In this document: piece after piece, positions 1-7,997 of the stretch
Position numbering within the stretch: position 1 is the first letter of the stretch
Layout of the letters: every line of letters begins with the position of its first letter
From: Streptomyces sp. YIM 130001
GTDB lineage: Bacteria > Actinomycetota > Actinomycetes > Streptomycetales > Streptomycetaceae
Assembly: GCF_003574445.1 (NCBI RefSeq)
Contig: NZ_KZ984549.1
Location: 492,822-556,821, forward strand
DNA: 64,000 nucleotides
Direction of reading: 5' to 3'
Notes under the pieces: generated by a model
The model's input: only the letters and a program-made list of their open reading frames with translations
Told to the model about the DNA's origin: nothing
The model's database searches: none
Program-made: the position numbers and the translations under genes

Positions 1-460
1 CGTCCGCGAGCAGGTCGAACTCGTCGCCGGCGGTGCGGCGTTCGGGGGTGCGCTGCTCGGGCGGGGGCTCGCCGTTGCGCAGTCGGTCGACGAGGGCGCG
101 CAGTTCGGTCTGGCTCCGGGCGCTGCTGCGGCGCAGCTCGGTCACCCGGTCGGCGAGGGAACGGGCCGCACGGTCCGCGGACTTGGCGCCGGCGACGATT
201 CCGGCGACGGCCACGGCGGCCGCTGCGGCGAGTACGGCCCACAGCGCCGTCGACGCCTCCGCGCCGGTGGAACGCAGGGTGAAAAGGACTGCGGCGATCC
301 CGCCGAGTGCCACCGCGACCGCGGGCAGGACCGCGGTCCGCAGCAGCTGCCGGCGGATCTGGGCCTCGGCCACCGGCTGGGCGGTACGGGGTCCCGGCCT
401 GCCGTGCCGTCCGCCCTCACGGCGGTCTGCGCGTGCGGCCGGTTCACGAAGGTGAGACAT
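1..460 (-). CDS. Sensor-histidine-kinase-like membrane protein, N-terminal part (cut by window edge)
   Basis: Only the first 153 codons are inside the window; the reading frame runs open off the left edge. The product begins MSHLREPAARADRR, has a basic GRHGRPGPR stretch, then two hydrophobic segments at about residues 48-65 and 75-95. A charged helical region follows, and the fragment ends at the acidic motif GDEFDLLAD. I recognise this N-terminal layout from Streptomyces sensor-like ATP-binding proteins that have two membrane spans and a histidine-kinase-type C-terminus. The kinase domain itself is not visible, so that part is family knowledge rather than observation. The ATG is at 460. The 505 bp in front of it are gene-free. 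Confidence 0.7.
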   Translation of the reverse strand, partial: MSHLREPAARADRREGGRHGRPGPRTAQPVAEAQIRRQLLRTAVLPAVAVALGGIAAVLFTLRSTGAEASTALWAVLAAAAAVAVAGIVAGAKSADRAARSLADRVTELRRSSARSQTELRALVDRLRNGEPPPEQRTPERRTAGDEFDLLAD

Positions 461-964
461 CAGTGTCCTCGTGTGTGCTTCTCCGGCCGGTGCCGGGGAA
501 GGTGCGTGGGCTGTGTCTGGCGCGTCGTGGCTCCCCATGCGGAATGGCTGCACCGCTCGGGGGGATTCATCGGCCGCGCCAGCCTACGTTGATCCTCGGG
601 CACTCACGGTAGTCGTCAAGTCATCATGTGCAACGGGCAGTTGCCAAACTCGCGCGAAAGTGGGGGCTGCTCTGGCATGATGTCTCGCACAATCGACCGA
701 ATTGGCGACGGGCATCCGTGCCCGCGGCCGGCCGAGGCCCCCTTCGGCCGCCCTTCTTCGAGGTCAGCGCGCTCGCCGCACGGATCGTGCGGGATACACC
801 GCGCTCGCGTTCCCGGCCGCGGAAGCGGAATGCACCCCCTGGCACGGCACGCATGTGTGGGCGCACGGCACGCATGTGTGGGCGCACGGCACGCATGTGT
901 GGGCCGCGCCCGCCGGGACGGTCGCGGCCCACGGATGCCGTGCGGCGCCGGAGGGAACGTACGT
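461..964. other. Gene-free interval between the kinase-like gene and aztD
   Basis: This stretch of about 500 bp lies upstream of the leftward gene ending at position 1 and downstream of the leftward aztD. It must hold the promoter of the former and the 3' end of the zinc operon. The open frames across it are antisense or out-of-frame extensions and look spurious. The only structure I see is a 21-bp unit repeated three times at 843-905. Confidence 0.7.
843..905. repeat. Three tandem copies of a 21-bp unit
   Basis: The unit starts CACGGCACGCATGTG and is repeated head to tail at 843-863, 864-884 and 885-905. The copies are identical except for the last base of the third. A period of 21 bp is two helical turns, so the three copies present the same DNA face. 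They lie about 60 bp downstream of the aztD stop codon. The arrangement could be a multi-site operator, a transcript-end structure or simple slippage; nothing in the sequence decides between these. Confidence 0.9.
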
Positions 965-2164
965 TCAGTGCCCGGCGACCACCCCGGAGAGTTCCGTCGT
1001 CGTCTTCGGCAGGGTCACCGATGCCTTCTTCTCGCCGGACTCGATGTCGATGGCGTGCAGCTTCTTCTCGCCCGGCTCGGACACGTACGCGGTGTGGTCG
1101 CGGACGAAGAGGACAGGCATGGGCTGCTGCCAGTCGAGCGGCTCCTTCCACTCCCCGATGGCGGGCACGGTACGGACGACCTTGCCCTTCTCCGGGTCGA
1201 TGACGCGGATGTCGCCGTCCGTGCCCAGGACCAGGGCTTCGCCGTGCGGTCCACGGGCGAGCGAGCGGAAGGAGTAGCTGGTGCCGAGGTCGAGCAGGCG
1301 CAGTTTGCCGGTCCGGGTGTCGATGAGCGACACCTGCTCGGGACGCTCGAGCTCGGCCTCCGGGTCGGTCTTGTAGTCGCCGAGCAGAACCGGGGAGGCG
1401 TCGCTGCCCGCCTGGTTGCCTATCCGGGCGTACTCGTCCGGGGCGTCGATCTTCTTGAACTTGCCGTCCTTGTACATCAGTGCGCCGTTCTCGCAGCCGA
1501 CCACCACGGCCTCACCCTTCGCGGCGGCCTCGCCGTGCACTCCGGGGCAGTCCTCGTTGCGGGCGATCTCCTTGCCGTCCTTGTCGAGTACGCGGGCGCC
1601 GGTGCGCTTCTCCTCGTTGCCGAGAGTGGTGAGGAGTTCGCCGTTCTTCAGCTCGATGGCCACACCGTGGTGCGGTTCGTCGGAGGTGTGCTTGCGGCCC
1701 TTCGGCTTCTTGCCGTCGGCGAGGTCCGCGGGATCGAAGACGTTGACCTCTCCGGTGCCGTCCGTGAAGAGCACGGTCTTTCCCGCGTGCCGGACGACGT
1801 GGCCGGGCTTCGCGCCCTTGTACTCGATGTCGGTGAGCGTCTGCTCGACGGCGTTCACGACGCGGAAGCCGTTGTCGGTGGAGAGCATCACATGGGTGTC
1901 GTCGCCGACCGGGTTGACGCGGTTGAAGCCGGGGACCTTCACGGTCTTTGCGAGCTTCAGGGTCTTGCCGTCGAGGAAGTAGAGGCCGCCGTCGTAGGTG
2001 GCGACCACGGGGTCCTCGAGGGGCTTGGAGGCGCTCGGGCTGCTGTCGTCCGCGGCCTTCGAGGAGCCCGCGTCCTCGTCCTTGCCGCAGGCGGTGAGGG
2101 TGACGGTGAGGGCCAGGGCCAGCGCGGCGCCCTGGGCGGCGTGACTGCGTACGGGGATGTTCAT
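965..2164 (-). CDS. aztD: AztD-like zinc metallochaperone (first copy, distal gene of the operon)
   Basis: This is a 399-residue exported beta-propeller-like protein of the AztD family, which hands zinc to the solute-binding protein AztC of the AztABC importer. An N-terminal signal ends in a lipobox (LTAC, Cys26), suggesting a lipoprotein. The body consists of repeated blades with short segments such as DGGLYFLDGKTLKLAK and GTDGDIRVIDPEKGK. Candidate zinc-binding His residues include the PHH motif. It is the last gene of the leftward operon aztB-aztD-aztC-aztD, 93 bp after aztC. A second AztD lies on the other side of aztC. Family assignment is from sequence character plus context. Confidence 0.85.
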   Translation of the reverse strand: MNIPVRSHAAQGAALALALTVTLTACGKDEDAGSSKAADDSSPSASKPLEDPVVATYDGGLYFLDGKTLKLAKTVKVPGFNRVNPVGDDTHVMLSTDNGFRVVNAVEQTLTDIEYKGAKPGHVVRHAGKTVLFTDGTGEVNVFDPADLADGKKPKGRKHTSDEPHHGVAIELKNGELLTTLGNEEKRTGARVLDKDGKEIARNEDCPGVHGEAAAKGEAVVVGCENGALMYKDGKFKKIDAPDEYARIGNQAGSDASPVLLGDYKTDPEAELERPEQVSLIDTRTGKLRLLDLGTSYSFRSLARGPHGEALVLGTDGDIRVIDPEKGKVVRTVPAIGEWKEPLDWQQPMPVLFVRDHTAYVSEPGEKKLHAIDIESGEKKASVTLPKTTTELSGVVAGH

Positions 2165-2257
2165 GTCCGGTGTTCCTTTACGTCGGGGACGAACGGGTTT
2201 CAGGCATGCCGGACGTGGCGCCCGGCACGGGTCGGATCACGGGGGTCGGGAGCAGGG

Positions 2258-3202
2258 TCAGGCGGTCAATCCCTCCGCCATGGCGCGGGTGTTGGCGCGC
2301 ATCATGGCCAGATAGGTGTCCGCTCCCCCGCCCTTTCCGGTCAGGGATTCGGAGTACAGCTCCACGACACGTACGTCGCCGCCCATCTCCTTGCGCAGTA
2401 CGTCGGCCAGCTTCTGGGGCCTGGACGAGTCGGCGAAGATGGTCCGTACTCCGGCCTTGTCCATGGCGCGGGTGAGTGAGCGCAGGTCGGACGAGCTCGG
2501 CGAGGCGAGTGTGGTGCCGCTCGGGATGACCGCGCCGACCACGCGGAAGCCGAACCGTTCGGCGAGGTAGCCGAAGACGTGATGGTTGGTCACCAACGCC
2601 CGGCGCCCGGGCGGGATGCGTGCGAAGGACTCGGTCATCCAGGTGGTGAGCGTGCTCAGTTCCTTGCGGTACCGCTCCGCGTTCCTGCGTACGGTCCGGT
2701 CGTCGGCTCCGTCGACGTGCGCGGTGACCTCGTCGGCGATCAGGCCGGTGGCCTTGCGTACGCGGTCGGGGTCGGTCCAGAAGTGCGGGTCCTGCTGCCC
2801 CGATTCGCCCTGGCCCGCGCCGTACGCCAACGGATCCACGCCCGCGCCGACTTCGAGGGTGGGCACGCCTGATTCGCGGGCGTTGTCGACGTGCCGCAGG
2901 ACGTTCTCCTCGAGGCCGAGGCCGTTGAACACCACGAGGTCCGCCTGTTCGAGGGAGGCTGCGTCGGTGGCGGAGAGTCCGAAGGAGTGCGGGTCGGCGT
3001 TGGGCTTCATCAGGACCTGCACCCGCGCCTCGTCACCGACGATCCGCCGGGTGATGTCTCCGAGGATGTTCGTGGTCACCACGACGTGCGGGCGGTCCGG
3101 CTCGTTCGAGCAGCCCGGCAGGGCCACGACGGCGAGCAACGCGGCGAGTACGGGAAGCACGGCGCGGCGGAGCCGAGGGCGCGGTGCGGCGCGGAGGTTC
3201 AT
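2258..3202 (-). CDS. aztC: AztC-type zinc ABC transporter substrate-binding lipoprotein
   Basis: This 314-residue cluster A-I (ZnuA-like) solute-binding protein captures Zn2+ outside the membrane for the AztAB transporter. A lipobox LPGC gives Cys31 as the likely lipidation site. Visible family features are VTTNILGDI near the N-terminus, the His of PHSF (about residue 72), the His of QDPHFWTD, the His pair of TNHHVFGYLAERFGF and the Asp of IFADSS, which are the expected metal ligands. It lacks the long His-rich loop of ZnuA, as AztC proteins do. Its ATG overlaps the stop of the upstream aztD copy by four bases (ATGA), so the two are translationally coupled. Confidence 0.92.
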   Translation of the reverse strand: MNLRAAPRPRLRRAVLPVLAALLAVVALPGCSNEPDRPHVVVTTNILGDITRRIVGDEARVQVLMKPNADPHSFGLSATDAASLEQADLVVFNGLGLEENVLRHVDNARESGVPTLEVGAGVDPLAYGAGQGESGQQDPHFWTDPDRVRKATGLIADEVTAHVDGADDRTVRRNAERYRKELSTLTTWMTESFARIPPGRRALVTNHHVFGYLAERFGFRVVGAVIPSGTTLASPSSSDLRSLTRAMDKAGVRTIFADSSRPQKLADVLRKEMGGDVRVVELYSESLTGKGGGADTYLAMMRANTRAMAEGLTA

Positions 3203-4449
3203 CGGCCGGTCTCCACCATCAGGCCCGGGCTGATGTCCAGGTCGAAGGAGCGGGCCAGCCGCAGGTCGTCGTTGTAGTCGATCTCGTCGACGCGCTTTCC
3301 CGCCGGGTCGCTGACGTAGGCACGGGTCGTGTCGACGGCGATGTCGGGGGCTCCCGGCGTGCCCGCGTCCTTGCCCTTTCCTCGGCCGGTGGCCTTGGCC
3401 TTGAGTTCGATCTCCGCCGTGCGGCGCCCGTTGTCGATGTCGTAGCCGCGCAGGGTGCCGTCCGGGCCGAGAGCGAGCAACGGCGCACCCTCACCTGCGG
3501 TGTTGGCGGCGACCACGGGCCCGGTGTCGATCCGCTTCCACTTGCGGTCCGTGACATCCAGGACCCACACGGCCGCGTCGCCTGCGAGGGAGGTGAGGGT
3601 GTCGCTGCCGGGCCGCAGGCGGAAGTCGTCCGCCCGCTCCTCCTCGGGCGTGTCCTCGGGGTACGGGATCTCCACCGCCTCGAACTTGCCGTCCTCTTCC
3701 CGTACGAGCACGGCTCCGTCCGCGCAACTGAGGACGACACCGCGGCGGGTGACGGCGTCGCCGCGCGGGTCGCGGCAGCCGGCCTTCGGCGCGGCAACCT
3801 GCTTGCCGGCGCGGGTACGTACGGTGACCCGGCCGCTCTCGCCGTCGTCGGAGACGACCACCAGGTGCTCGTCGAAGGGGATCACCGATACGGGCTTGTC
3901 GATCGCGGCATCCCGGCCCTTTCCGATCCGTCCGTCCTCGAGGTCGGCACGTCGGTGGAGGCGGGCGCCGCCGTCCTTGCCGGTCACCGCGGTGACGGCC
4001 GCGTCGCTGCGTATCGCGAGGTCGTCGGCGGCGGATATCCGCCCTACGGGCCGGATGTCGGCCCGGTAGTAGTGCACATGGTCGCCGTGGTCGACCATCC
4101 AGGCGCCGGTGTCGAGCACGGTGGCTCCGGTCGCGGTGTGGAAGTGGGCGAAGCGGCCGTCGGTGGTGAGAGCGGTCGGCTTCTTCACCGACGGGGTCCT
4201 GTGCGTCTTCTCGTCGATGAGGTCGAGTACCCGGGTCCTGCCGGTGGCCGGGTCACCGAGGACGAGCCGCGACTGCTGCTCGGCGGACTCCTCGGCGCCC
4301 TCGACGTATCCGTGCGGCGCGGAGGCCGACGACTTGGACTCGGCGGGCTGCTGCTCGGTGCCGTCGCCGGAGGCGCATCCCGCGCACAGGGCGAGAGTGA
4401 GCGCGGCGACGGCCGGGAGCCGGCGGGCCGTGGTGCTGCGGGTGGTCAC
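3199..4449 (-). CDS. aztD: Second AztD-like zinc metallochaperone, between aztB and aztC
   Basis: This is a 416-residue exported beta-propeller-like lipoprotein with a lipobox ending at Cys25 (ALCAGC). It has a His-rich stretch (HGDHVHYY), the kind of site AztD uses to bind zinc, and ends DLDISPGLMVETGR. I start it at the GTG at 4449 because this gives a clean signal peptide and overlaps the aztB stop codon by four bases (GTGA). A longer open frame extends upstream but only as an out-of-frame shadow of aztB. It is clearly related to the AztD encoded at 965-2164 but divergent from it, so the locus carries two chaperone genes around one aztC. Confidence 0.85.
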   Translation of the reverse strand: MTTRSTTARRLPAVAALTLALCAGCASGDGTEQQPAESKSSASAPHGYVEGAEESAEQQSRLVLGDPATGRTRVLDLIDEKTHRTPSVKKPTALTTDGRFAHFHTATGATVLDTGAWMVDHGDHVHYYRADIRPVGRISAADDLAIRSDAAVTAVTGKDGGARLHRRADLEDGRIGKGRDAAIDKPVSVIPFDEHLVVVSDDGESGRVTVRTRAGKQVAAPKAGCRDPRGDAVTRRGVVLSCADGAVLVREEDGKFEAVEIPYPEDTPEEERADDFRLRPGSDTLTSLAGDAAVWVLDVTDRKWKRIDTGPVVAANTAGEGAPLLALGPDGTLRGYDIDNGRRTAEIELKAKATGRGKGKDAGTPGAPDIAVDTTRAYVSDPAGKRVDEIDYNDDLRLARSFDLDISPGLMVETGR

Positions 4450-5381
4450 GATTCCTTGACTCCCATGTCTGCTGCGGTACGTGCGGTGCTTGCGGTACGG
4501 AGAGGTGGCGCGACGACTGGCCCGTCGAACGCCGGAGTGGGCGTGGGCGGTGCGGCCTCGGCGCGGTCGCGGCCGACCAGGCCGGCGACCAACCGGGAGA
4601 GGAAGAACTGGGCGACGGCGAAGGCCGCGATCGTCGCCCCGGCGGCGGTGCCGAGATGCCAGGACAGGAGCAGACCGCAGAAGGTGGCGCTCCCTCCCAG
4701 GACCGCGGCACCGGCCATCACCCCCGGCACACTCCGCGCCCACGGCAGCGCCGAGGCCGGCGGCGCGATGAGCAGACCGAGTACGAGCAGGGTCCCCACG
4801 ATGTGGAAGGACGCGACGATCGCGAGCGTCAGCAGTCCGAGGAGCACTGCATGGGCGGCCCGCGGACGCAGTCCGAGCGTGTGCGCCTTGCGTGCGTCGA
4901 AGGCCAGCGCGAGGAAGGCCCGATGACCCGACGCCGCGACCACTGCCGCAAGGAGGAGCGCGGCCGCGAGAGCGACCAGGTCGTCCTCCCCGACAGCCAG
5001 CACGTCACCGAAGAGGAAGCCCGTCAGGTCGACGGCGAACGACTGCGACCGGGACACGATGATCACGCCGAGCGAAAGCATCCCGACGAAGAGCAGCCCG
5101 ATCCCGGTGTCCTGCGACAGCCTCGGCGTACGGCCGAGCACACTCACACCGGCCGCCATGACCACGGCGCTCGCCGCCGCTCCGATCAGGAGGCTTCCCC
5201 CGAGCAGCGAGGCGACCGCCACCCCGGGAAGCAGTCCGTGCGACATCGCGTCGCCGAGGAACGCCATCCCCCGAAGGACCACCCAGGTACCCGCGAGTGC
5301 GGCGATCGCGGACACCAGCAGCCCTCCGATCAGGGCTCTTTGCACAAAGGTCACCTCGAAGGGACCGGTCAACCACTCCAT
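4446..5381 (-). CDS. aztB: Zinc ABC transporter permease AztB
   Basis: This 311-residue integral membrane protein of the ABC-3 (ZnuB/MntB) family should form the zinc channel with the ATPase AztA. Many hydrophobic segments are visible, and the region GMAFLGDAMSHGLLPGVAVA is typical of the family. The C-terminal tail is proline-rich and less conserved. It is the first gene of the leftward operon. Its 3' end overlaps the following aztD start (GTGA), and its promoter region is shared with the divergent aztA and overlaps a Zur-like box. Confidence 0.93.
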   Translation of the reverse strand: MEWLTGPFEVTFVQRALIGGLLVSAIAALAGTWVVLRGMAFLGDAMSHGLLPGVAVASLLGGSLLIGAAASAVVMAAGVSVLGRTPRLSQDTGIGLLFVGMLSLGVIIVSRSQSFAVDLTGFLFGDVLAVGEDDLVALAAALLLAAVVAASGHRAFLALAFDARKAHTLGLRPRAAHAVLLGLLTLAIVASFHIVGTLLVLGLLIAPPASALPWARSVPGVMAGAAVLGGSATFCGLLLSWHLGTAAGATIAAFAVAQFFLSRLVAGLVGRDRAEAAPPTPTPAFDGPVVAPPLRTASTARTAADMGVKES

Positions 5382-5389
5382 GCCCGCAG

Positions 5390-5411
5390 ACTATACTGAA
5401 AATGATTGTCA
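5390..5411. promoter_or_regulatory. Divergent aztB/aztA promoters with a Zur-like operator
   Basis: The sequence TGAAAATGATTGTCA at 5397-5411 matches the actinobacterial Zur box pattern TGAAAATnATTnTCA as I remember it. Two -10-like hexamers lie just next to or across it: TATACT on the plus strand (5392-5397) for aztA and TATAGT on the minus strand (5390-5395) for aztB. Zinc-bound Zur sitting here would block both transcription units at once. The placement is direct observation; Zur control is inferred from the family of genes and the box. Confidence 0.8.
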
Positions 5412-5429
5412 CTACAGACTGGACCCCGA

Positions 5430-6134
5430 ATGAGTACTTCCCCTCCGGCATCCCGCCGGCCCTGCCGCACTCGTCTCGACGCCGTGAGTGCCGGCTACGA
5501 CGGGCGCACGGTTCTGCATCAAGTCACCGCGGACATACCCGAGTCGGCGGTCACGTCGCTGGTGGGAGCGAACGGCAGCGGGAAGTCCACGCTGCTCTCC
5601 GCCGTCGCCGGTGTGATCAAGCCGACGTCGGGGGCGGTGATCCATCGCGGGGGCCCGGCGGCCTTCGTGCCGCAGCGCGGCGCGGTGAGCGACGCGCTGC
5701 CGCTCACCGTGCGGCAAGCCGTCGCGATGGCACGCTGGCGGGAGCGCGGACCGTGGCGGCGACTGACGAAGGGCGATCACTCGATCATCGGCGAGGCTCT
5801 CGAGCGGCTCGGCATCGCGGATCTGGCAGGGCGGCAGCTGGGCGAACTGTCCGGCGGGCAACGCCAACGTGCCTTCATCGCCCAGGGCGTGGCACAGCGG
5901 TCCGATCTGCTGCTGCTCGACGAGCCGTGCACGGGCCTCGACCCAGAGGCGCGGCAGAGCATCGGGCTGCTCCTCACCGACCTGGTCGCGGACGGCACGA
6001 CGGTGGTGCAGGCGACCCATGATCTCGACTCGGCCCGTTCCGGCGATCACTGCCTGCTGCTGCACGCGGGCCGCCTCGATGCGGCGGGCGAACCCGGTGT
6101 CGTGCTCGCCGGAGCCCCGGCCCTGCTGTCATGA
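5430..6134 (+). CDS. aztA: Zinc ABC transporter ATP-binding protein AztA
   Basis: This 234-residue ABC ATPase should power zinc import with AztB and AztC. The Walker A motif is GANGSGKST at about residues 47-55, the signature is LSGGQRQ, the Walker B is LLLLDEP, and the H-loop is ATHD. I chose the ATG at 5430 because it gives a normal N-terminus; an in-frame TTG at 5406 lies inside the Zur-like box. The leader would be short (about 25 nt) if the -10 at 5392-5397 is used. Transcription runs away from aztB and ends at the hairpin at 6143-6172. Confidence 0.93.
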   Translation: MSTSPPASRRPCRTRLDAVSAGYDGRTVLHQVTADIPESAVTSLVGANGSGKSTLLSAVAGVIKPTSGAVIHRGGPAAFVPQRGAVSDALPLTVRQAVAMARWRERGPWRRLTKGDHSIIGEALERLGIADLAGRQLGELSGGQRQRAFIAQGVAQRSDLLLLDEPCTGLDPEARQSIGLLLTDLVADGTTVVQATHDLDSARSGDHCLLLHAGRLDAAGEPGVVLAGAPALLS

Positions 6135-6142
6135 AGCGCGAA

Positions 6143-6172
6143 GAGGCCTGCCCCGCGGACGGGACAGGCCTC
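6143..6172. terminator. Bidirectional hairpin between aztA and the MFS small subunit gene
   Basis: GAGGCCTG at 6143-6150 pairs with CAGGCCTC at 6165-6172, with further partial pairing in the loop. It sits between two convergent genes, 8 bp after the aztA stop codon, and could end transcription from both sides. Confidence 0.75.
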
Positions 6173-6189
6173 TCGGTCGGGCAGGTGGG

Positions 6190-6321
6190 TCAGCCGGTGA
6201 AGAGCGGCAGGCTCGACCTGATCGCCTGCACCACTCCGTAGATCAGCGGCACGCCGACGATCAGCCAGGAGAGGGCGATACGCGGGGTCTGGCCCCCGGA
6301 TGCGACGGGACGTTCCGACAT
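6190..6321 (-). CDS. MFS transporter small subunit (43 residues)
   Basis: This tiny membrane protein starts MSERPVASGG and has one strong hydrophobic span (about residues 16-33, SWLIVGVPLIYGVVQAI). I recognise it as the small-subunit family that accompanies OFA-type MFS transporters in actinomycetes. It follows the MFS gene on the same strand after 68 bp, with an AGGAGG-type ribosome binding site in front of its ATG. Its role is probably to stabilise or modulate the large transporter; that is inference from the constant pairing. Genes of this size are easily missed by gene callers. Confidence 0.85.
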   Translation of the reverse strand: MSERPVASGGQTPRIALSWLIVGVPLIYGVVQAIRSSLPLFTG

Positions 6322-6389
6322 GGTCTGTTTCCTCCTTCGCCAGTGGGCGGGAATGTGCGGGGGTGGCACCGACTGCGGTGCGCTCCGCG

Positions 6390-7784
6390 CTAGTTGGAGC
6401 CGACCTGGCTCGGCTCGGTGGTCTCGGCCACCGGTTCGCCGGCCGGCTGCTCGTGGCGGTGTGCGGCGACCGGGCGTACCAGGAGGTTGGCCACGAAGCC
6501 GACCGCGAGGACGCCCACCATGGTGAACAGTGCGGGGCGGTAGTCCGCAGCGACGAGCTCGCCGGGTGTGCCGCGCGCGTCCAGGATGCCGTTCACGATG
6601 AGCGGCCCGACGACCCCCGCCGTGGACCAGGCGGTGAGCAGACGGCCGTGGATGGCGCCGACCTGGAACGTGCCGAACAGGTCCCGCAAGTAGGCGGGCA
6701 CAGTGGCGAATCCACCACCGTAGAAGGAGATGATCACGGCGGCGAGCAGCACGAAGAGGGCCGTCGACTCGCCGCCGACCAGGGCGAGCAGGGTGTAGAG
6801 GCCCATGCCCACGCCGAGGTAGACCACGTAGACGGGCTTGCGGCCGATGAAGTCCGAGGTGGAGGACCACACGAACCGGCCCGCCATGTTGAACACCGAG
6901 AGCAGACCGACGAAGCCGGCCGCCGCCGCGGCTGTCACGGTGGAGGTGCCGTTCTCGCGGAAGAAGTCCGTGATCATCGGGCTGGCCTGTTCCAGAATGC
7001 CGATGCCGGCGGTGACGTTGCAGAACAGCACGGTCCACAGGAGCCAGAACTGGGGCGTCTTGATCGCGTTGTTGGCGGACACCTGGGCGGTGGTCACCAT
7101 CGGCTTGGCCTTCAGACGGGACGGGTCGAAGCCCTCCGGCTTCCAGCCCGGCGCCGGTACGCGCACGGTGAAGACGCCGAGCATCATCACGGCGAAGTAC
7201 ACGACGCCGAGGGTGAGGAAGAGTTTGGCCACGGACGCGCCGTCCGCACCGTCGGGTGCGTAGAGCGACATCAGGTCCTTGGAGAGCGGGGAGGCGATCA
7301 GTGCGCCGCCGCCGAAGCCCATGATGGCCATGCCGGTGGCCAGGCCCGGCCGGTCCGGGAACCACTTGATCAGGGTGGAGACGGGCGAGATGTAGCCGAT
7401 ACCGAGGCCGATCCCGCCGAGCGCTCCGTATCCGAGGTAGACGAGCCACAGTTGACCGGTGGCGATACCAAGGGCGCCCACCAGGAAGCCGGCCGACCAG
7501 CAGCAGGCCGAGGTGAACATGGCCTTGCGCGGACCGACCCGGTCCACCCAGGTGCCCATCACGGCCGCCGAGACGCCGAGCATCACGATGGCTATGGAGA
7601 AGATGACGCCGATCGCGGTCAGAGATGTGTCGAAGTGCTCGACCAGGACGGTCTTGTACACGCTCGTCGCGTAGACCTGACCGATACAGAGATGAATGGC
7701 GAGCGCGGCGGGCGGAATGAGCCAACGGCTGTATCCGGGTGGAGCCACCGTGTGCTCGCGGTCGAGAAAGGACAGTACGGCCAC
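6390..7784 (-). CDS. OFA-family MFS transporter (oxalate/formate antiporter type)
   Basis: This is a 464-residue, twelve-span major facilitator of the oxalate/formate antiporter family. Family-like segments include LCIGQVYATSVYKTVL near the N-terminus, WVDRVGPRKAM in the first cytoplasmic loop and GFGGGALIASPLS. I start it at the GTG at 7784 because AAGGAGG lies six bases upstream; the longer frame adds 28 arginine-rich residues unlike a transporter. It is followed by its small subunit and preceded by a LysR gene, fdhD and an FdhF-like enzyme, so formate or oxalate exchange is the likely job. The true substrate cannot be read from the sequence. Confidence 0.88.
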   Translation of the reverse strand: MAVLSFLDREHTVAPPGYSRWLIPPAALAIHLCIGQVYATSVYKTVLVEHFDTSLTAIGVIFSIAIVMLGVSAAVMGTWVDRVGPRKAMFTSACCWSAGFLVGALGIATGQLWLVYLGYGALGGIGLGIGYISPVSTLIKWFPDRPGLATGMAIMGFGGGALIASPLSKDLMSLYAPDGADGASVAKLFLTLGVVYFAVMMLGVFTVRVPAPGWKPEGFDPSRLKAKPMVTTAQVSANNAIKTPQFWLLWTVLFCNVTAGIGILEQASPMITDFFRENGTSTVTAAAAAGFVGLLSVFNMAGRFVWSSTSDFIGRKPVYVVYLGVGMGLYTLLALVGGESTALFVLLAAVIISFYGGGFATVPAYLRDLFGTFQVGAIHGRLLTAWSTAGVVGPLIVNGILDARGTPGELVAADYRPALFTMVGVLAVGFVANLLVRPVAAHRHEQPAGEPVAETTEPSQVGSN

Positions 7785-7931
7785 TGTCCACCTCCTTGTG
7801 CGAAGCCGTGATCGGCTGTGCGGAGAGCGAGGGATGCGTGGGGGCACCTCGCGGCACGAACGGCCCATCGTTGCGGAATTGCGGACATGCCCGACGGCCG
7901 GACGGTCGCCGAACTGCCGGTGAGCACTGAA

Positions 7932-7960
7932 AAGTTAGAGCTGGACGTGATCCACGTCAA
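7932..7960 (-). promoter_or_regulatory. Predicted sigma-70-type promoter of the OFA transporter gene
   Basis: On the minus strand TTGACG (7955-7960) and TAACTT (7932-7937) are separated by exactly 17 bp. A small palindrome, ACGTG-ATC-CACGT (7945-7957), lies in the spacer and -35 edge. The LysR-like element at 7981-7997 lies about 20 bp upstream of the -35, the usual place for an activator. The leader to the GTG would be about 140 nt. Confidence 0.65.
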
Positions 7961-7980
7961 AGTCCCGCTGCAAATCTTTC

Positions 7981-7997
7981 GATAGCCCGGATTTATC
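7981..7997. promoter_or_regulatory. LysR-type operator candidate upstream of the OFA transporter
   Basis: GATA at 7981-7984 and TATC at 7994-7997 form an inverted repeat with nine bases between, fitting the T-N11-A rule for LysR regulators. A second copy with the same flanks (TCGATAG, TTTATC) lies in front of the FdhF-like gene at 12334-12350. It overlaps the last codons of the LysR gene itself. Confidence 0.65.

Noticed and set aside
843..905. Short CRISPR array
   Set aside because: The units are contiguous with no spacers, and no cas genes are present.
626..2479. Long plus-strand frame across the 21-bp repeat and aztD
   Set aside because: It is antisense to aztD, and the repeat-encoded part is low complexity. 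No start site or recognisable domain.
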